DNA from: Closterium sp. NIES-65
Taxonomy: Eukaryota > Streptophyta > Zygnematophyceae > Desmidiales > Closteriaceae
NCBI GenBank assembly: GCA_948144175.1
Contig: CANXME010002409.1
Coordinates: 2,085,001 to 2,149,000 of the forward strand
Direction of reading: 5' to 3'
Length of the DNA stretch: 64,000 bases
Shown: one piece after another, positions 10,301 to 25,300 of the stretch
How positions within the stretch are numbered: the first letter of the stretch is position 1
Layout: each line of letters starts with the position of its first letter
Program-made: the position numbers and the translations under genes
Notes under the pieces: model-generated
The model's input: only the letters and a program-made list of their open reading frames with translations
The model's database searches: none
What the model was told of the DNA's origin: nothing

Positions 10301-13300
10301 AGCTCAACGCCCTAAGCCCAAAGCCCAAAGCTCAACGCCCAAAGCCCAAAGCCCAAAGCTCAACGCCCAAAGCCCAAAGCTCAACGCCCAAAGCCCAAAG
10401 CCCAAAGCTCAACGCCCTAAGCCCAAAGCCCAAAGCTCAACGCCCTAAGCACAAAGCCCAAAGCTCAACGCCCTAAGCCCAAAGCCCAAAGCTCAACGCC
10501 CTAAGCCCAAAGCCCAAAGCTCAACGCCCTAAGCCCAAAGCCCAAAGCTCAATGCCCAAAGCCCAAAGCCCAAAGCCCAAAGCTCAACGCCCTAAGCCCA
10601 AAGCCCAAAGCTCAACGCCCTAAGCCCAAAGCTCAACGCCCAAAGTGATAGAATTGGAACTGAACTGATTGATTAGGAAAGAAGGCACTAGGCCTTAAGT
10701 ACAAACGAGGTTGGGATGGGCAAGGCGAGGGAAAAGATGGGATGGGGATCCTAGCAAATCTCCAATTGGTGAGTTGGCAGATTTGCAGGATTACGAGGGA
10801 ATCCCAACCAGATAGGGTTGGGATCACAAACTACACCCAACCTGCAAATAACCTACGCGATATAGAATATAGTACACAAAGTGTTGACAGCCTAATTCTA
10901 ACACAAAGCCCAAAGCTCAAAGCTCAACGCCCTAAGCCCAAAGCCCAAAGCTCAACGCCCTAAGCCCAAAGCTCAACGCCCTAAGCCCAAAGCCCAAAGC
11001 TCAACGCCCAAAGCCCAAAGCCCAAAGCTCAACGCCCAAAGCCCAAATCCCAAAGCTCAACGCCCAAAGCCCAAAGCCCAAAGCTCAACGCCCAAAGCCC
11101 AAAGCTCAACGCCCAAAGCCCAAAGCCCAAAGCTCAACGCCCTAAGCCCAAAGCCCAAAGCTCAACGCCCAAAGCCCAAAGCTCAACGCCCTAAGCCCAT
11201 AGCCCAAAGCTCAACGCCCTAAGCCCAAAGCCCAAAGCTCAACGCCCAAAGCCCAAAGCTCAACGCCCTAAGCCCAAAGCCCGAAGCCCTAAGCGCAAAG
11301 CCCACAGCCCAAAGCCTAGAGACTAGAGCCATGGGCCCACCTGAATGGTGGGTCGGAGGAGCTTGAGCTGGGCAGGCGGGACGGCAGAGCGCGGTGAGGC
11401 ATGATGCAGTACGACAGCTGCTGCCAGCGCTGGTAGAACTGTCCTCATCATCGCTCCCAGTCGCATGTTCCGCACCTGCATGCACGGGTGTGTGTGTGTA
11501 TGTGAAGGTAGGGGAAGAGCCGAGAGATGCTGGTAAAGAGAAGTGTGTGTGTGCAAGGGCAGCACATGTTCCTCTTTGTCAAGAACCCAGCACAACCCTA
11601 TACATCTCACCAGCATACTGACGCCAGACAACGTATTGGACCAAAGAAAAAAGATCCCTCCCACATCTCGTCACAGTGGAAATTTGAATTCCTCACCAGA
11701 ATATCGAACTTTGAGGCGAATTAAAAATGCTATCGATGTCAAAGGATCTTCAATAATAACCTCACCAGTGTATTGACTCTAGAGGCGCCACAGGAACAGT
11801 CTCTCACTCACCAGAGTGCGGACCACGTATTTGATCTCCACACCCTGGCATGCTCGCAGCAGCGACACAATAAGGGCCTTCTTGCGCGCCCCACTGCCCT
11901 GCCCTGCCTCGCAGCTGTAGGGGTAAAAGTGGACAGTGGGCCGTACCGTGTTAGAGAGTTAAACGTGTTTCACAATGCACGAGCAATGCAATGAGGGCCT
12001 TGATGCACGCCCCACGGACCTTCCCTGCCTTGCAGCTGCGGGGTGCGGGGAGAGGAAAATGGGTCATAGTGGGGTAGAGGGTATTGAGACGTTTCAGCAT
12101 GCACCAACAATCCAATGAGGGCTTTCCTGTATGCCCCACTGCCCTACCCATATTTTCTTTAACTTCCAGGTTCAACCCAAGAAATAGGTAACTATGTGTA
12201 TGGGCGAGGAGTAAATGTCAAACTATATTTCTATAGCTTGTGTAGTTCTAGTCTAGGTGTTCTCCCTTGTGTTATTGTTGTATTTGCACTAGGGTTAGGT
12301 TTTCATATATCTTGTTTGTACTTTCTGTTTTTTACTTAACTTAAACATTGTGACATGGTATAGAGCTAGGTTCACCCTAGCGAGATTTTCCCCTTAGGAA
12401 AATTACTCGACTATCATGGGCCCACCTAGTCGCGCCCCGTCCTAGACTGCCCGTAGCGCGCTTACCTTAGGGCCCGTCGCCCGTAGACCCCCCTCCCCCC
12501 GTCGCCATTCGCCCGTCGCCCGTTTCCCCCCGTCGATCGCGGCCGTTTTCCTTTTTTTTTTTTCCCCGTCGCCCGTCACCCGTCGCGGCTGTTCCTTAAC
12601 GGGCCCCGCGGCCTTTCGTTAGCGGGCCCCGCGGCCCTTCGTTAGCGGGCCCCGCGGCCCTTCGTTCGTGGGCCCAGAGGCCCCTTCGCTAGCGTGCCCC
12701 GCGGCCCCGTCGTTAGTCGCACGCACGCACAGAAGCAACCGCGCGCACCAGTGACCCGTCCCCCCACCCGTTTCCCACCGTCGTAACCGCCGCCCCGCCC
12801 GTTAGATGCGGCCCCACCCGCTGCCTTACCCGCCGCCCACCCTGTTAGCCGTTGCCTCACCCGCGATCTACCGCCCCACGAACAGAAAACAGCCGCCACA
12901 CCAGAAATCGGCCGCCCCAGGAACTGCAAACCGCTGTCCCAGACCTGAAACTGCCGCCCCACCTGGAAACATACTGCCCCACCCGTTCCTGTCACCTCAC
13001 CCGGAATCAGCCGCGCAACCCAGTACTCTCCACTGCACTGAACCGCACAGAACCGTGCAGAACCGCACAGAACCGCACAGAACCGTGCAGAATCGCGCAG
13101 AACCGCACAGAACCGTACCGAACCGCTCAGAACCGTACCCGCTGCCCTACCCGTTCCAGCCAGAGCTGCTGCCCCACCCGTTCCAGTCACCTCACCCGGA
13201 ATCAGCCGCCCCACCCGGTACTCTCCACCCCGCAAAACCGCACAGAACCGCACAGAACCGCGCAGAACCGCACTGAACTGCACAGAACTGCACAGAATCG

Positions 13301-16300
13301 CACCCGCTGCCCCACCCGTTCCAGCCAGAGCTGCTGCCCCACCCGTTCTAGTCACCTCACCCAGAATCAGCCTCCCCACCCGGTACTCTCCACCCCGCAG
13401 AACCGCACAGAACCGCACAGAACCGCGCAGAACCGCACTGAACTGCACAGAACCGCACAGAACCGCACCCGCTGCCCCACCCGTTCCAGCCAGAGCTGCT
13501 GCCCCACCCGTTCCAGTCACCTCACCCAGATTCAGCCGCCCCACCCGGTACTCTCCACCCCGCAGAACCGCACAGCACCGCACAGAACCATGCAGAACCG
13601 CACTGAACTGCACAGAACCACACCCGCTGCCCCACCCGTTCCAGCCAGAGCTGCTGCCCCACCCGTTCCAGACTCCTCACCCGGAATCAGCCGCCCCACC
13701 CGGTACTCTCCACCCCGCAGAACCGCACAGCACCACACAGAACCGCGCAGAACCGCACTGAACTGCACAGAACCGCACAGAACCGCACCCGCTGCCTCAC
13801 CTGTACCAGTCAGAGCTGCCCCCCCCCCCCCCTCCCCACGACCTGAATCCTCCGCCTCAAGGGCTGAAACCCGCCACCAGCAGCACCAGTAGCAGCAGGT
13901 TAGGCTGCCCCAATGCTCGAGCAGCAGCTTAGGCTACCGCTAGTGCACCAGCAGCAGCTTAGGCTGCCCCCAGCGGAACCAGCAGCACGATAGCCTACCG
14001 CCAGCAGCAGTCTAGGCCCACCTGCCAGCACCACCCCCGTTTCTAGCTACTCACATGGCTTGTACTCGAGTTCTACAGCAGCAGGGCCAGCCGCCAAAGT
14101 GTGGAGCCCTCAGCAGTGGCTCAGCTAGCAGTGGGCGAGACGTCGGCCCCTATGGGTACCGGGCCCTGGCAGGCCCTGGTGCTAGCACTACCTGCTGGAA
14201 TCCTGATCACTCTGCGTCCAGCTGCTACCGTCGACTCGACGACCTCCACCAAGAGCGTTTTGGTCCTCACGCTATTACACCGCACTGGCCCTCGCGACTT
14301 CGCCAGCGCACTGCTGCACTAGTTGAGTCTCACCTACCTGGTCTAGGACCTTTCTCGGCTGCACGAGTAGAGACCTGTGCTTCCAGTCTTGGTGCGTGTG
14401 TTGTTTCCAGTCCATGCGCCTCTGAGGGTCTTTGTGTAGGAGCTGCAACTACCACTAGTCTAGCACTAGCCTTTGTAGCTGGTTCGGGTGCGACCCCACA
14501 GACTGCACAACTTTCCTTCACCCTAGAATCTGGAGCGTCTAGCTGTTTCTTTCGCGACTGTACTGACCTCACGCCACTGCGCACTCCAGTCACTGTCGCC
14601 TTGGCTGACCCCTCTGTGGGACGTTTAGTTGCCCGCAGCACCACCACTCTTCCGTGTCCGGCGGCTCCCTCAGGTTTTCTTACAGGTTACTACACCCCCT
14701 CGTTCTCTAGGAACCTGGTGGGTGTCAGTCACCTCCACGACCTAGGTGTAGTCACCACTTTCCTACTGGACGAGCCTGCTGCCTCCTGCACAGTCGGTAC
14801 CACTGGGGCCCCTCTGGCCACTTTTCACAGAGAGCCGGGCTCTGGTCTGTACTCACTACACACTGGGTCCCACCGCACTGGGTCAGACCAGGTCAGGTCA
14901 GGTCAGGTCAGATAGCTGTTGTGTCGTGCGACTGTCGCTCCCTCACCCACCCGTCTGTCCTTTGGCACCACCGTCCAGGTCACCCGTCGTTCCCACGTCT
15001 CAGTAGGATGGCACGTTACCGTCTGGTCTCAGGTCTCCCGGAGTCGCTTGCCCCGCTTCCTCGCTCGCCTGCGCGGCTGTGCACTCCTTGCGTCGAGGGT
15101 CGACATCGCGCTGCCCCTCACTCCTCCTCGTTCCCCCCCACCACGGCTCCCTTCCAGACCCTGCACTTGGACGTCAGGGGCCCCTCCCCGGTCCTTGGAC
15201 CACGTCAGGAGCGCTACTTTCTGATTGTGGTGGACGACTACTCCCGCTACACCACGGTTTTCCCCTTGCGACGGAAGGCCGACGTGCCTACCGTCCTCGA
15301 GCCGTGGCTACTAGCGTGGGGTGGTGCCCAGGGTCTGTGTGGGCTTCGCCTACACTCTGAACGTGGTGGTGAGTTTCCTTCCACTCGTTTGGAGACGTTC
15401 TGTCAGGGTCGGGGAGTCATTCAGTCGTACACGCTACCAGCCTCGCCGCAGCAGAACGGGGTAGCCGAGCGTCGCATCGGCCTAGTCATGGAGGTTGTCC
15501 GGACCTCCATGTGCCATGCCGGTGCCCCTCAGTTCTTGCGGCCTCAGGCGGTCCGCTACGCCGCGCACCAGCTGAACCTGTGGCCCAGTGACGCACGGCC
15601 ACGGGTGACGCCGGTCTCTCTCTGGTCAGGTTTACAGGGTGTAGCAGCTGACTTCCGTGTCTGGGGTTGTCTGGCTCACGTTTGCGCCCCTGGCGCGAAC
15701 AAGTTGTCTCCGCGCACTCGTGCCTTGATCTTTCTTGGCTTCCCTTTGGACGCCTCCGGCTGGGTGTTCTACGACCCGGTCACCTGCGGTTTCTTCGCTT
15801 CTCAGGACGTCACGTTCGACGAGTCTGTCTGTTACTACAGAAGTCGCCCCCACCGAGGTACCGAGGTCTTTTCCCCCCCGTTGTTCCTCACCCTTGAGCC
15901 TCCCCCAGTCGCCCCGGTAGCTCCACCCCCTTTGCGCCCTGCCCCGTCAGGTGTGTCGCACGTCACTCCTCAGTCGTCCCCCCCGCAGCGTCCAGTCCCT
16001 GTCGTGTCTGGGGGTGCGGGAGGTGCAGTTGCGGAGGGTGAGGGTACTGGGGCTGCAGGAGCTGGTGGTGTCGGTCCTGGGGGTGCAGGGGTTGTGGGCG
16101 TGGAGGTCACTCCTGTGGAGGACACGGCAGCCTCGAGTCGGCGGCCTCGCCCCGCCTCACCCCCTGGCTTCCCGTCCGTCCCGCAGTTTCCTCCTCGTCC
16201 TTCTCTGCCGCCGGTTGCTGCGGAGCCTGGGGGTGTTCCTGCGGGAGGTACTGGAGGCCCCGGGGGTGTCGGTGTTGGAGGTGCTGGTTTTGGGGGTGCT

Positions 16301-19300
16301 GGAGCTGGAGGCACTAGCACTGTGGCACCTACACCGTGCCCTGTACGTTTCCTGACCCGTGAGCAGCGTCTCCTTCGGTGTGAGAGGGAGGAGCGTGAGC
16401 GGTTTGAGAGGGCACAGCAGCAGTAGCAGCAGCAGCAGCAGGAGAGAGTAGAGGGGGAGTCACAGCCGAAGCAGGAGAGTGTAGAGGAGGAGTCACGGCC
16501 GCACCAGGAGAGGGTAGAGCAGGAGTCCCGCCCGCAGCAGCAGGTGTAGTTACAGACACAGCAGGAGAGAGTAGAGGAGCAATTCCGGCTTCACCAGGAG
16601 AGGGTAGAGCAGGAGTCCCACCCGCAGCAACAGGTGCAGTTACAGACCCAGCAGGAGAGAGTAGAGGAGGATTCACGGCCGCAGCAGGAGAGGGTAGCGC
16701 AGGAGTCCCGGTCGCAGCAACGGGTGCAGCTGCAGTCGCAGCAAGAGAGGGCAGAGGCGGAGCCACAGGAGCAGCAGCAGGGGCCGGTACCATCGCAACA
16801 GACGCCAGAGGAGGCGGAGCAGCAGCGACTGCGACTACGGGACCTCCCCGACCCAGCACCTGCACGCTTTGTTCGTGGTCCCCTACCGTCCCCACCTGTT
16901 CCCCATGTTGAGTCCCTTTCCTCGTCCCAGTGGACTCGTCGTTCCCCCCTCAGTCGTGCTGTGTCCCCAGAGCGTCGTCGGTCCCGTTACCGTGCAGACG
17001 GCCCGTTCCACCTTGTTCTTCGCTCGCGTGTTCCACCTCCTCCTGTCCTTCCACGGCCCCCTGTGTCGTCCCTCACTGTGCTTCACGACCCGTTGTCCGA
17101 CTACCTCCGTGCTTCCCGTCCTGTCGTCTCCCGTGTTTTGTCCGCGTTGGTCACTCACCCGACTGCACCTCTGTCGTCTGTCTCAGCTCTTGTTACCACT
17201 GTCGCTGGCTTTGCCTCTTCCCACCGCCTTGACTACGCCGCTCACGTGGTGAGTGGCCCTGCTCGTTCTCCGTTCTCAGGGGGTGCTCCTGTCTTTCCCC
17301 TGGAGGTCCTCGAGGACAGGCAGTTCGAGCTTGGTTTCCTTGCGGCTGCTGTTCCTCATCTCTGCGCCATGCTACTTGCCCCTGAGGGGGATCCAGACGC
17401 CCTTGACATCCCGATCCCTCGCACTCACATCGAGGCGATCTCGGGACCCTGGGCTTCGTACTGGATAGCAGCTGAGGAGGCAGAGATGGCATCTTATAGG
17501 TCCACAGGCACTTATGTCGACGCAGTCCCACCACCTGGGACGAACGTCGTCAGTGGCCGATGGCTCTACAAGGTGAAGCGGCCGTCTGGATCACCACATG
17601 TGTTCAAGGCGCGCTATGTGGCGAGAGGCTTCAGACAGCGAGAGGGGGTGGACTTCTTCCAGACCTTCGCTCCCACGCCGAAGATGAGTACCCTTCGGGT
17701 GTTGCTGCATATTGCAGCCTAGCGCGACTACGAGTTGCACTCCTTGGAATTTTCCACCGCGTTCCTTCAGGGGAGCCTGCACGAGCAGATCTGGCTGCAT
17801 CGCCCGCCTGGCTTCACTGGCTCTTCCCCACCTGGGACCCAGTGGCAGCTGCGTCGACCAGTCTACGGCCTGCGTCAGGCTCCACGTGAGTGGCACAACA
17901 CACTTCGCTCGACCCTTGCAGCTCTTGACTTCTTTCCGTCGTCTGCTGACCCGTCACTGTTCGTTCGCCGTGGCTCGACCCTGTTCTTTGTCCTGGTCTA
18001 CGTCGACGACCTGGTGTTCGCCACTCCCGACCGACGCGCGCTGGCCTCCGTGAAGGAGGAACTGCTGAGGAGACACACTTGCACTGACCTTGGTGAGCTG
18101 CAGCACTACCTTGGCCTGCAGATCACCAGGGACAGGGCAACTCGCACCATTACGCTGACTCAGTCGCATATGGTCGAGCAGATCCTCAAGCGGTTTCGCT
18201 TCCCGTTCTCCAAGGTACAGCTCACCCCTCTTGGTGTGGATCATGGGCTCACGGCTCCACCTTCGGACGAGTCATTTGAGTCCAGTGGTCCATATCGTGA
18301 GCTGGTGGGTTGTCTCATGTACCTGATGACCTGCACTCGCCCAGACCTAGCTTACCCTCTTAGCGTCCTTGCGCGCTTTGTTGCGCCTGGGAGACACCGA
18401 CCTTCCCACTGGTATGCGGCTAAGAGGGTGGCGAAGTATGTGGCGAGTACATCAGGCATGGGACTTGTCCTTGGAGGGAAGCAGCCAGTTACACTTACAG
18501 GTTACTCGGACTCGTCATGGGCCGACGACGCGGAGACGCGTCGGTCTACACAGGGGTACTCCTTTAGCCTCGGGGCAGGTGCTGTTTCGTGGCGGTCGAC
18601 TCGGGCGTCGTCTGTCGCCGGTTCCAGCTGTGAGGCCGAGGTGTACGCCGCAGCCATGGCCGCTCAGGAGCTTCGCTGGCTGTCTTTCCTTCTCACCGAC
18701 CTTGGTGAGCGGCCTCGTTCTCCCCAAGTCTTGTTTGCCGACAACAGGTCTGCTGTCCTGTTGTGTGAGGAGCCCCGACTGGTTGGGAAGGCGAAACACA
18801 TCCACCTTCGTTATTTCTTTCTACGTGAGTTGCAGCAGCGTGGTCAGGCCCGCGTGGTCCGTGTGGTCTCTGAGGCCAACACTGCAGATATCTTCACCAA
18901 GGCGTTGCCGCCTTGTGACCACCAGCGTTTTTGCACCCAGCTTGGCCTTGTGCTTGCCCGTCCTCACTTGCTTACGTAGAGATGCATTGTCCTGCATGTC
19001 TTGTACTCTTGCATCTATATATATTTGCTATATACCTGCATGTGGACTGGCCTTGTGGCCCCTTGCTTGTTCTCGGAGTGTGTGGTGAGTTTGAGCTCCA
19101 CCCTGAGATTTGTCTTGTTCTTGTGGACTGGTCCTTTGACCGTTGCTTGCTCATGTTGTTTCTACAGGACTATTGTCACCTAGACTATGGGGGTGTGTCA
19201 AACTATATTTCTATAGCTTGTGTAGTTCTAGTCTAGGTGTTCTCCCTTGTGTTATTTTTGTACTTGCACTAGGGTTAGGTTTTCATATATCTTGTTTGTA

Positions 19301-22300
19301 CTTTCTGTTTTTTACTTAACTTTTACATTGTGACAGTAAAGGCTTGTGAAAGACATGCAGCAGGAAGGGAGGAACAACGGTCCCCGGGCTGCAAGAGAGA
19401 GGAGAGGAGGTGCTCACCTGAGGGCGCGCAGAGCATGGAATAGGCGGTGGATGGTGAGGGGCTGGGGGGCGCGCAGCAAGCGCTGAGAGGAGCGGCATGC
19501 GTGAGCCACATCGCCTGGGTGGGATGGAGGAGGAAGCAGGGGAGTGGGTATGGTGCACATTTGGGATGTTGAAGGATTGGGACAATGGATGGCAATGTGA
19601 ATGGGATGAGATGGGATGTTGGTGGCACTGGGAAAAAGAGACACTACAAGTGATGTGTAGTGGTAAGGAAAATGACAACAACAAAACCAAAGAATAAAGA
19701 AGAATGTACCAAGGTCGCCCATGCGTGTGTACATGAGTCGCAGCTGCTGCCTCTTCATGCCTGTTGCTTCACACACGGCACCAGCCACAGTACCCCCTCC
19801 CACGTTCAGGTCCTGTTGGGGGAGAGGAGGGGCAGGGGGACAGGGAGAGGACGTGGTTAGAGAAAAACTCATTATTTTGTCGAATATAAAATCGGCTCAT
19901 TGAACGTGCATCTCTCATGCAACACACTTCACATTCCACTTGAAGTTGACTCGAAAAAGGAACATGATCACACGCCACATATTAAGTTGAGTTGAACTTC
20001 TAAGCTGAGTATCGTAACCGTTCATGTGTGTCCGTTGCAGCACGCCACATCAGCACTATCCCACTCCCTGCGATTTCATTTGCAGTCCCCTGCCTTGCTC
20101 CGCTAATCTATTCACACAATCGCAGCACTTCAAAACAGGCTGTATCTGCTGGCGACACAGACCTGTGGAGTGGACAAATAGGTGGTTGATTGAATGCACG
20201 CAAAGGAACACAGTGTGCAGTGCAGCATTGGGGTAATCCTTACAGGGCAGAGAATGAGCGAATGAGAGGATGAGTGGGCTCACAGCATTGACAAAGTCGG
20301 GAGCGATGCGATTGGTGCAGAGGTAGACGGCTGGCAGCAGGTCATTGGGCGAGAGTGCCAAGAGGCTGGTGCAGGGTAACAGAGAGAGAGCATGAGGGTG
20401 CTGATAGACGTGATGGGCCAGCATTAAGCAATGCATGCAAGGCTGCCAACAAGGAATTTCAATGCTGCGCGGCACAGCATGGGTTGCAGGCTGGACGGGG
20501 GCTTTGAGACGGCCTCAAAGCACAGTGGAGTGAGAACAGCAGTTGCACTTGCACCTCCGCATAGCTCATGACGCTCGTGTGAATGAATGGCACACGGTCC
20601 AGGCAATAGTCAATGTCGCAGCAACCTCTTGCGCAACTCACCAACACCTTTTGTCAGACTGCATGCACACCTGCGAACAAAAGAGTTTTCATTTGGACTG
20701 CATGCAGGATCCGCTGATAATGTTATGTGTAAGAGGGACGGCAGAGCACGTACCTTCTGAAGGTGTTGGTGAGAATGTCGCTTGACTTGATGCGCCCACT
20801 CTCCCTCTCCACTGCATCGAACGCCACTGCCAGATGCATGTAGGGCGCTGCCGCTCCCTCCTCCCACCCCGCTGTTGTGCACCGGACGCATGGTGTGGTG
20901 TGGAAAGGTGTGACGTATGGCATGGCATGGCATTTCATGGGATGGCATGGCATTTCATGGGATGGCATGGCATTTCATGGGATGACATGGCATTTCATGG
21001 GATGGCATGGCATTTCATGGGATGGCATGGCATTTCATGGGATGGCATGGCATTTCATGGCATGGCATGGCATTTCATGGGATGCGCATGGCATTTCATG
21101 GGATGGCATGGCAATTCATGGCATGGCATGGCATTTCATGGGATGGCATGGCATTTCATGGCATGGCATGGCAACGTGATGATGTGGTATGGTATGTGTT
21201 GGCATGGAATTCCAAGAGGATCGAGGTGTGCGTATGATATGATTGTTGTGTTTGTGTGATGTGAGCATACAAACACAAACACACATGCGCATACACGCAC
21301 AGGACACAGGACACGGCCCACAGCCCACAGCACACATGAGAGTCCACGGACCATGTGTGACGGGATCAAAGGCTGCTACACCGAGCGCCACAGGTGGTAC
21401 TGTACCCTTCCCACTAGATGCTGCTGCTGCTACTGCTGCTGCTGCTGCTGCTGCTGTTGACACTCTTGACTTCACTGGCGCTGCTGCTGCTGACCCTGCT
21501 GGGGTTGCTGCTGCTGATTCAGTTGCTGCTGCTGCTGCTGCTGCTGCTGTGGCTGCTGCACATTCAACATCCTGCAACCTTGCTGGTTGCACAAGCACCG
21601 CTGCATTGGTCACTACAGTAGCCTCCAAGCCTACCCTGTCCCCTTTCCTCGTTTCCACCCGCTCCCCCTCCGTTTCTCCTCGTCTTCCTTCCACCCCACA
21701 AGAAACTTCACCTAGCGCCTTCTCTCCAACCCCTTCAGCTCCCCCTCGCTCCTCCTCTAAACACTTCCTATCATCCTCTCCTCCCTCTCTCGCGCCTCTC
21801 TCTCCCTCTCCTCCCTCTCCTGTCCCCCCCTCTCCCTCACCTCCCTTCCCCTCTCCCTCTCCTCGCTTTCCCTCTCCCTCTCCTGCTCTTCCCTCTCCCT
21901 CTCTTGCTTCTCTTTCTCTCGCTCCTCCCACTTCCTCTCCTCCCTCTCCCACTTCCCCCTCTCCTCTTCCCACTCCTACCCCTGCTCCTCCCCCTGCTCC
22001 TCCCTCTCCCCTGCTCCCTGCCCCTCCCCCCGCGCCCTCCACATGCATCAGAAAGGCATCCATGGCTCTCCCCACATCCCCCCCATGCGCCTTCAGCAAC
22101 CTCACCGCCACTGCAGCCGTCAGCCCCGGCAGCCCCACCGCCACCATCCTCTGCACCGCACTGCACCCCTCCGCACGCAGCCGCGCAGGAGCAGCAGGAC
22201 GAACGGGCGAAGGGGGGTGATCAGAGGAGCCATTAACTTGAGCGGTGGTGAGAGGCTGGGTAGCAGCAGGAGGCGTGCTGGTCACCATCTGCACCGCACT

Positions 22301-25300
22301 GCACTCCTCTGCTGCACGTTCCAGCCCCACTGTGTCAACTGAGCACGGTAACGATGGTGCTGCTGCTGAGGAGGAGCCAAAGAAGTGCTTGATGCTTCGC
22401 TGCATGCCCCCTACCCTCGCCACCGCCGCACCCCCTCCTCTCTGCTGCTTGCCCACGGATTTCCTTCCTGCCTCTGTCCGGGACCTGGAACGCGCCCCTC
22501 CTCCCCCACCTCCCCCTCCTCCTCTCGACCCTCTCATGCGTGTGCTTTGTTTGGCCTGACTGCCAGGCGTTGCACCTGGCCTTGTGTCAGGCCTTACACT
22601 GAGCCCTGTAATGGGTGTCTTACCAGGCGTCAAACTGGGCGCCGGTGCGCAGGGTGTTGTTGACTCGCCTGGCCTTGTCCCAGTCTTTGTGCCTGACCTC
22701 GTGCTTGTGCAAGTCGTAACATCACCGTTGCTGTCGCTACCAGCCCCACACGGCTCCAACCGCCGCCGCTTCGCGGCTGGTAGTAGCCCGTCAGAAACCG
22801 CCACATCGTCGTGCAACGTTGCCACATCAGCAGGACCCGCCTGGTCCAATTCCTCCACACACCCTCCACCCTTACCACCGCACACTTCCCCTCCACCCTC
22901 CCTTTCTTCCATTCTCTCCGCCTTCCCCTCACCACACACATCACCAGCACCTCTTTCCAAAGAGAACAACCCCTCTGCTTGCCCCTTTTTCTCCTCTCTC
23001 ATCTCCCCGCCCTCCTCTCCCTCACCTTCTATCTTTTCCTCTCCTCTCTCCTCCCAACCTGACTCAACCATACACCCTCCCAAACCCTCACCTCCTCCCC
23101 CCCTTTCCTCTCCCCCTCCGACACCCCCACCCCCTCTCTCCACTTCTCCCTCACTCTCTCCCCCCACCACCACCCCTCCTCGCCCCTCTCTCCGCCTTCC
23201 AAACCCAGCCAAAAACCGCTGCTTACATGCCGACTCATCCACCAAACCTCTCAGATGATGCAGCTGATTTGTACCGGGGCGTGCTGTCTCACCCGTGTTG
23301 ACAGTGGGGATGATGCGGTGGGGGCGCAGGAACGAGAGGAAGGAGCGCAGCTCAGAGAAGCTGCAGTGCTCACTGTATGGCACCAGGTGAATCTCCAGGT
23401 CCATGCGCATGCCCCTGCTGCTGCGGTCTTCCCGCATGCTCTTACCCCCATCACTCATGCCCATGTCCCTCCCGTCTACCATACCACTGCTGCTCATGCT
23501 CACACCCTTTTCCAACGCCTCCATCCCTCCCGTCTCCTTTCCCGTGCCCATGCCCACGCCCACTTCCCCCATATCCAACCCCGCCTCCTCTCCCCCCACA
23601 CCCACCGCCCCCTCCTCTGCCTCCACACTCACACCCCGCTCCTCTCCCCCAACTACCACACTCTTCCTCCTCACCGGAAACCCTTCCCGCTTCATCTCAT
23701 ACATCCACCCAGTCGGCACCACCCCCACCACCCTCCCACACCCCCGCTCCCTACCCAGCCGCTCCATATTCCGCCAATTCGGCCGGAAGAACGGCCACAC
23801 GTCCCCCAGAACCCCCCAGCGCACCACATGCACGGGACTGGCCGCAGGATCCGTGGTGAACACTGCGAGTTCTGCTGGGGTTAGGTCGAGGGAGCGGAGA
23901 GTGTTGAGCTTGGCTGGGTCAACGACAATGCGGGTGTGGCAGTGGGAGGCTGTGGAGAGGAGGAGTTTCTCTTTGCCTATCACGTAGGTGGATACGAGGA
24001 TTAGCACTCGGTCGTTGCTGTGTGGCTTGCGCTGCTGCTCCTCTGCTGATGCCGCCGCCACTGATGCCGCTGCTGCTGTTGCCGCTCTGACTCCTCTCCC
24101 TTGTGCAACATCCATGGAATCGACACCCTGCTCTGTGCCTGCTGCTTTCCCTGTACAACCCTCTACTGTGTCTGCTGCATCTGCTGCCTCTGCTGCTCTT
24201 GAGATCCCACTCACCTCGCCACATCCCCTTTGCCTGACGCCCTCTGCCTCTCCCTCTGCCTCGTTCTCCCCATGTTTCTTTCCACCCCTATCTCCTTCGC
24301 CGCCCCCTCCCTCCATCCCGTCCCCTCCTTCCACCCCAACCCCCACCTCCTCCCCTTCCTCCTCTCCCCCATCCAAGCCACCTCCCAGGCCCTCACCTCC
24401 TCCTCCATCCTCTCTCCCTCTTACCTCACTCCCTCTCCCCCTCTCCCCCCCTTCCCCCAGCACTCTCCGCACCATCTGCGCCACATACTGCACGGCGTCG
24501 CTCTGGGGGGGGAACACGTGGCGCGGGTGGCAGTACGTGGTGTCCAGATACACTGCATCTGCACCCACCATCGCCTGCATCACAGGGTCCCCAAGCATGC
24601 ATGGGCTCAGCCGGAAATCCCCTGTGTGCACCACTCTCCGCCACTTCACTTCCCCCCGCTCCCCCTGCTCCTCTGATCCCCCCTCCCCTTCCCCCTTTCC
24701 CCCTCGCGGATCCCCTTCCATCCTCTCTCCTCCCCCCATCTCCCCTTTTGCGCTATCTTTGGACTTTCGCCTGCCTTCCGCCAGAAACTTCCCCTGCCCT
24801 CTCCCCCCCTGCCTCCCCCGCTCCTCCGCCGTGCTTCCCCCCACGTCCCCCCCTGCAGGCGGAATGCGGAACAGCAGCATGACAGCCCCCGGGCAGTGGT
24901 GCGCGTCCCGCAGCACCACGCGCGCGCCATCCACCGCCACGGGCGCGCGCAAGGGGAGCGCGCGCACCCACGCGGGGGGAATCCCGAGCACCTCGGAGAG
25001 GAGACGCGCAGTGACGGGGGAGCAGAAAATCACCCCCGCGCGCCAAGAGGGGGAAAGGCCGCAGTAGTGGTCCGCGTGGAAGTGCGTGAGCAAATAGCAT
25101 CGCGACCACGGCCCCGCGTGGCGGAAACCGTCCACGATAAAGCGCGTTCCGATAATACGCTTGTGTGCTGGGAAATTTCGAGGAAAGGGCTCGAGAGAGT
25201 CAGTCGCAGTGGGGTGATCCGTTGCGCTGATACCGAGGCTGTTTCTAGCGAGTGCGAACTCTCGAGTGCTACAGTACTCGGGGATGTCGTGTTCACCGCC

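Larger units (their letters stand above)
12216..19335 (+). mobile_element. Copia-1: Ty1/copia LTR retrotransposon in LIG6 intron 5
   Basis: LTRs 12216-12355 and 19196-19335 (140 bp each, four mismatches, TGTCA...ACA) are flanked by the 5-bp target duplication GTAAA (12211-12215, 19336-19340). The primer-binding site TGGTATAGAGC is at 12356 and a polypurine run ATGGGGGTG precedes the 3' LTR. It is opposite in orientation to the host gene. Protease, integrase, RT and RNase H are recognisable but interrupted, and no N-terminal gag domain was found. Confidence 0.97.

Noticed and set aside
10048-10476. 142-codon repetitive ORF (PKPKAQSSTPKAQ)
   Set aside because: Pure translation of the CCCAAAG minisatellite within a LIG6 intron.
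12642-13892. Long ORFs on both strands of about 320-350 codons
   Set aside because: They arise from the Copia-1 leader tandem array and have no domain or splice support.
21243-22220. Plus-strand ORF of 325 codons, and similar ones to 25 kb
   Set aside because: Antisense shadow of GC-rich LIG6 exon 1, made of Pro/Ser/Ala runs without a domain.
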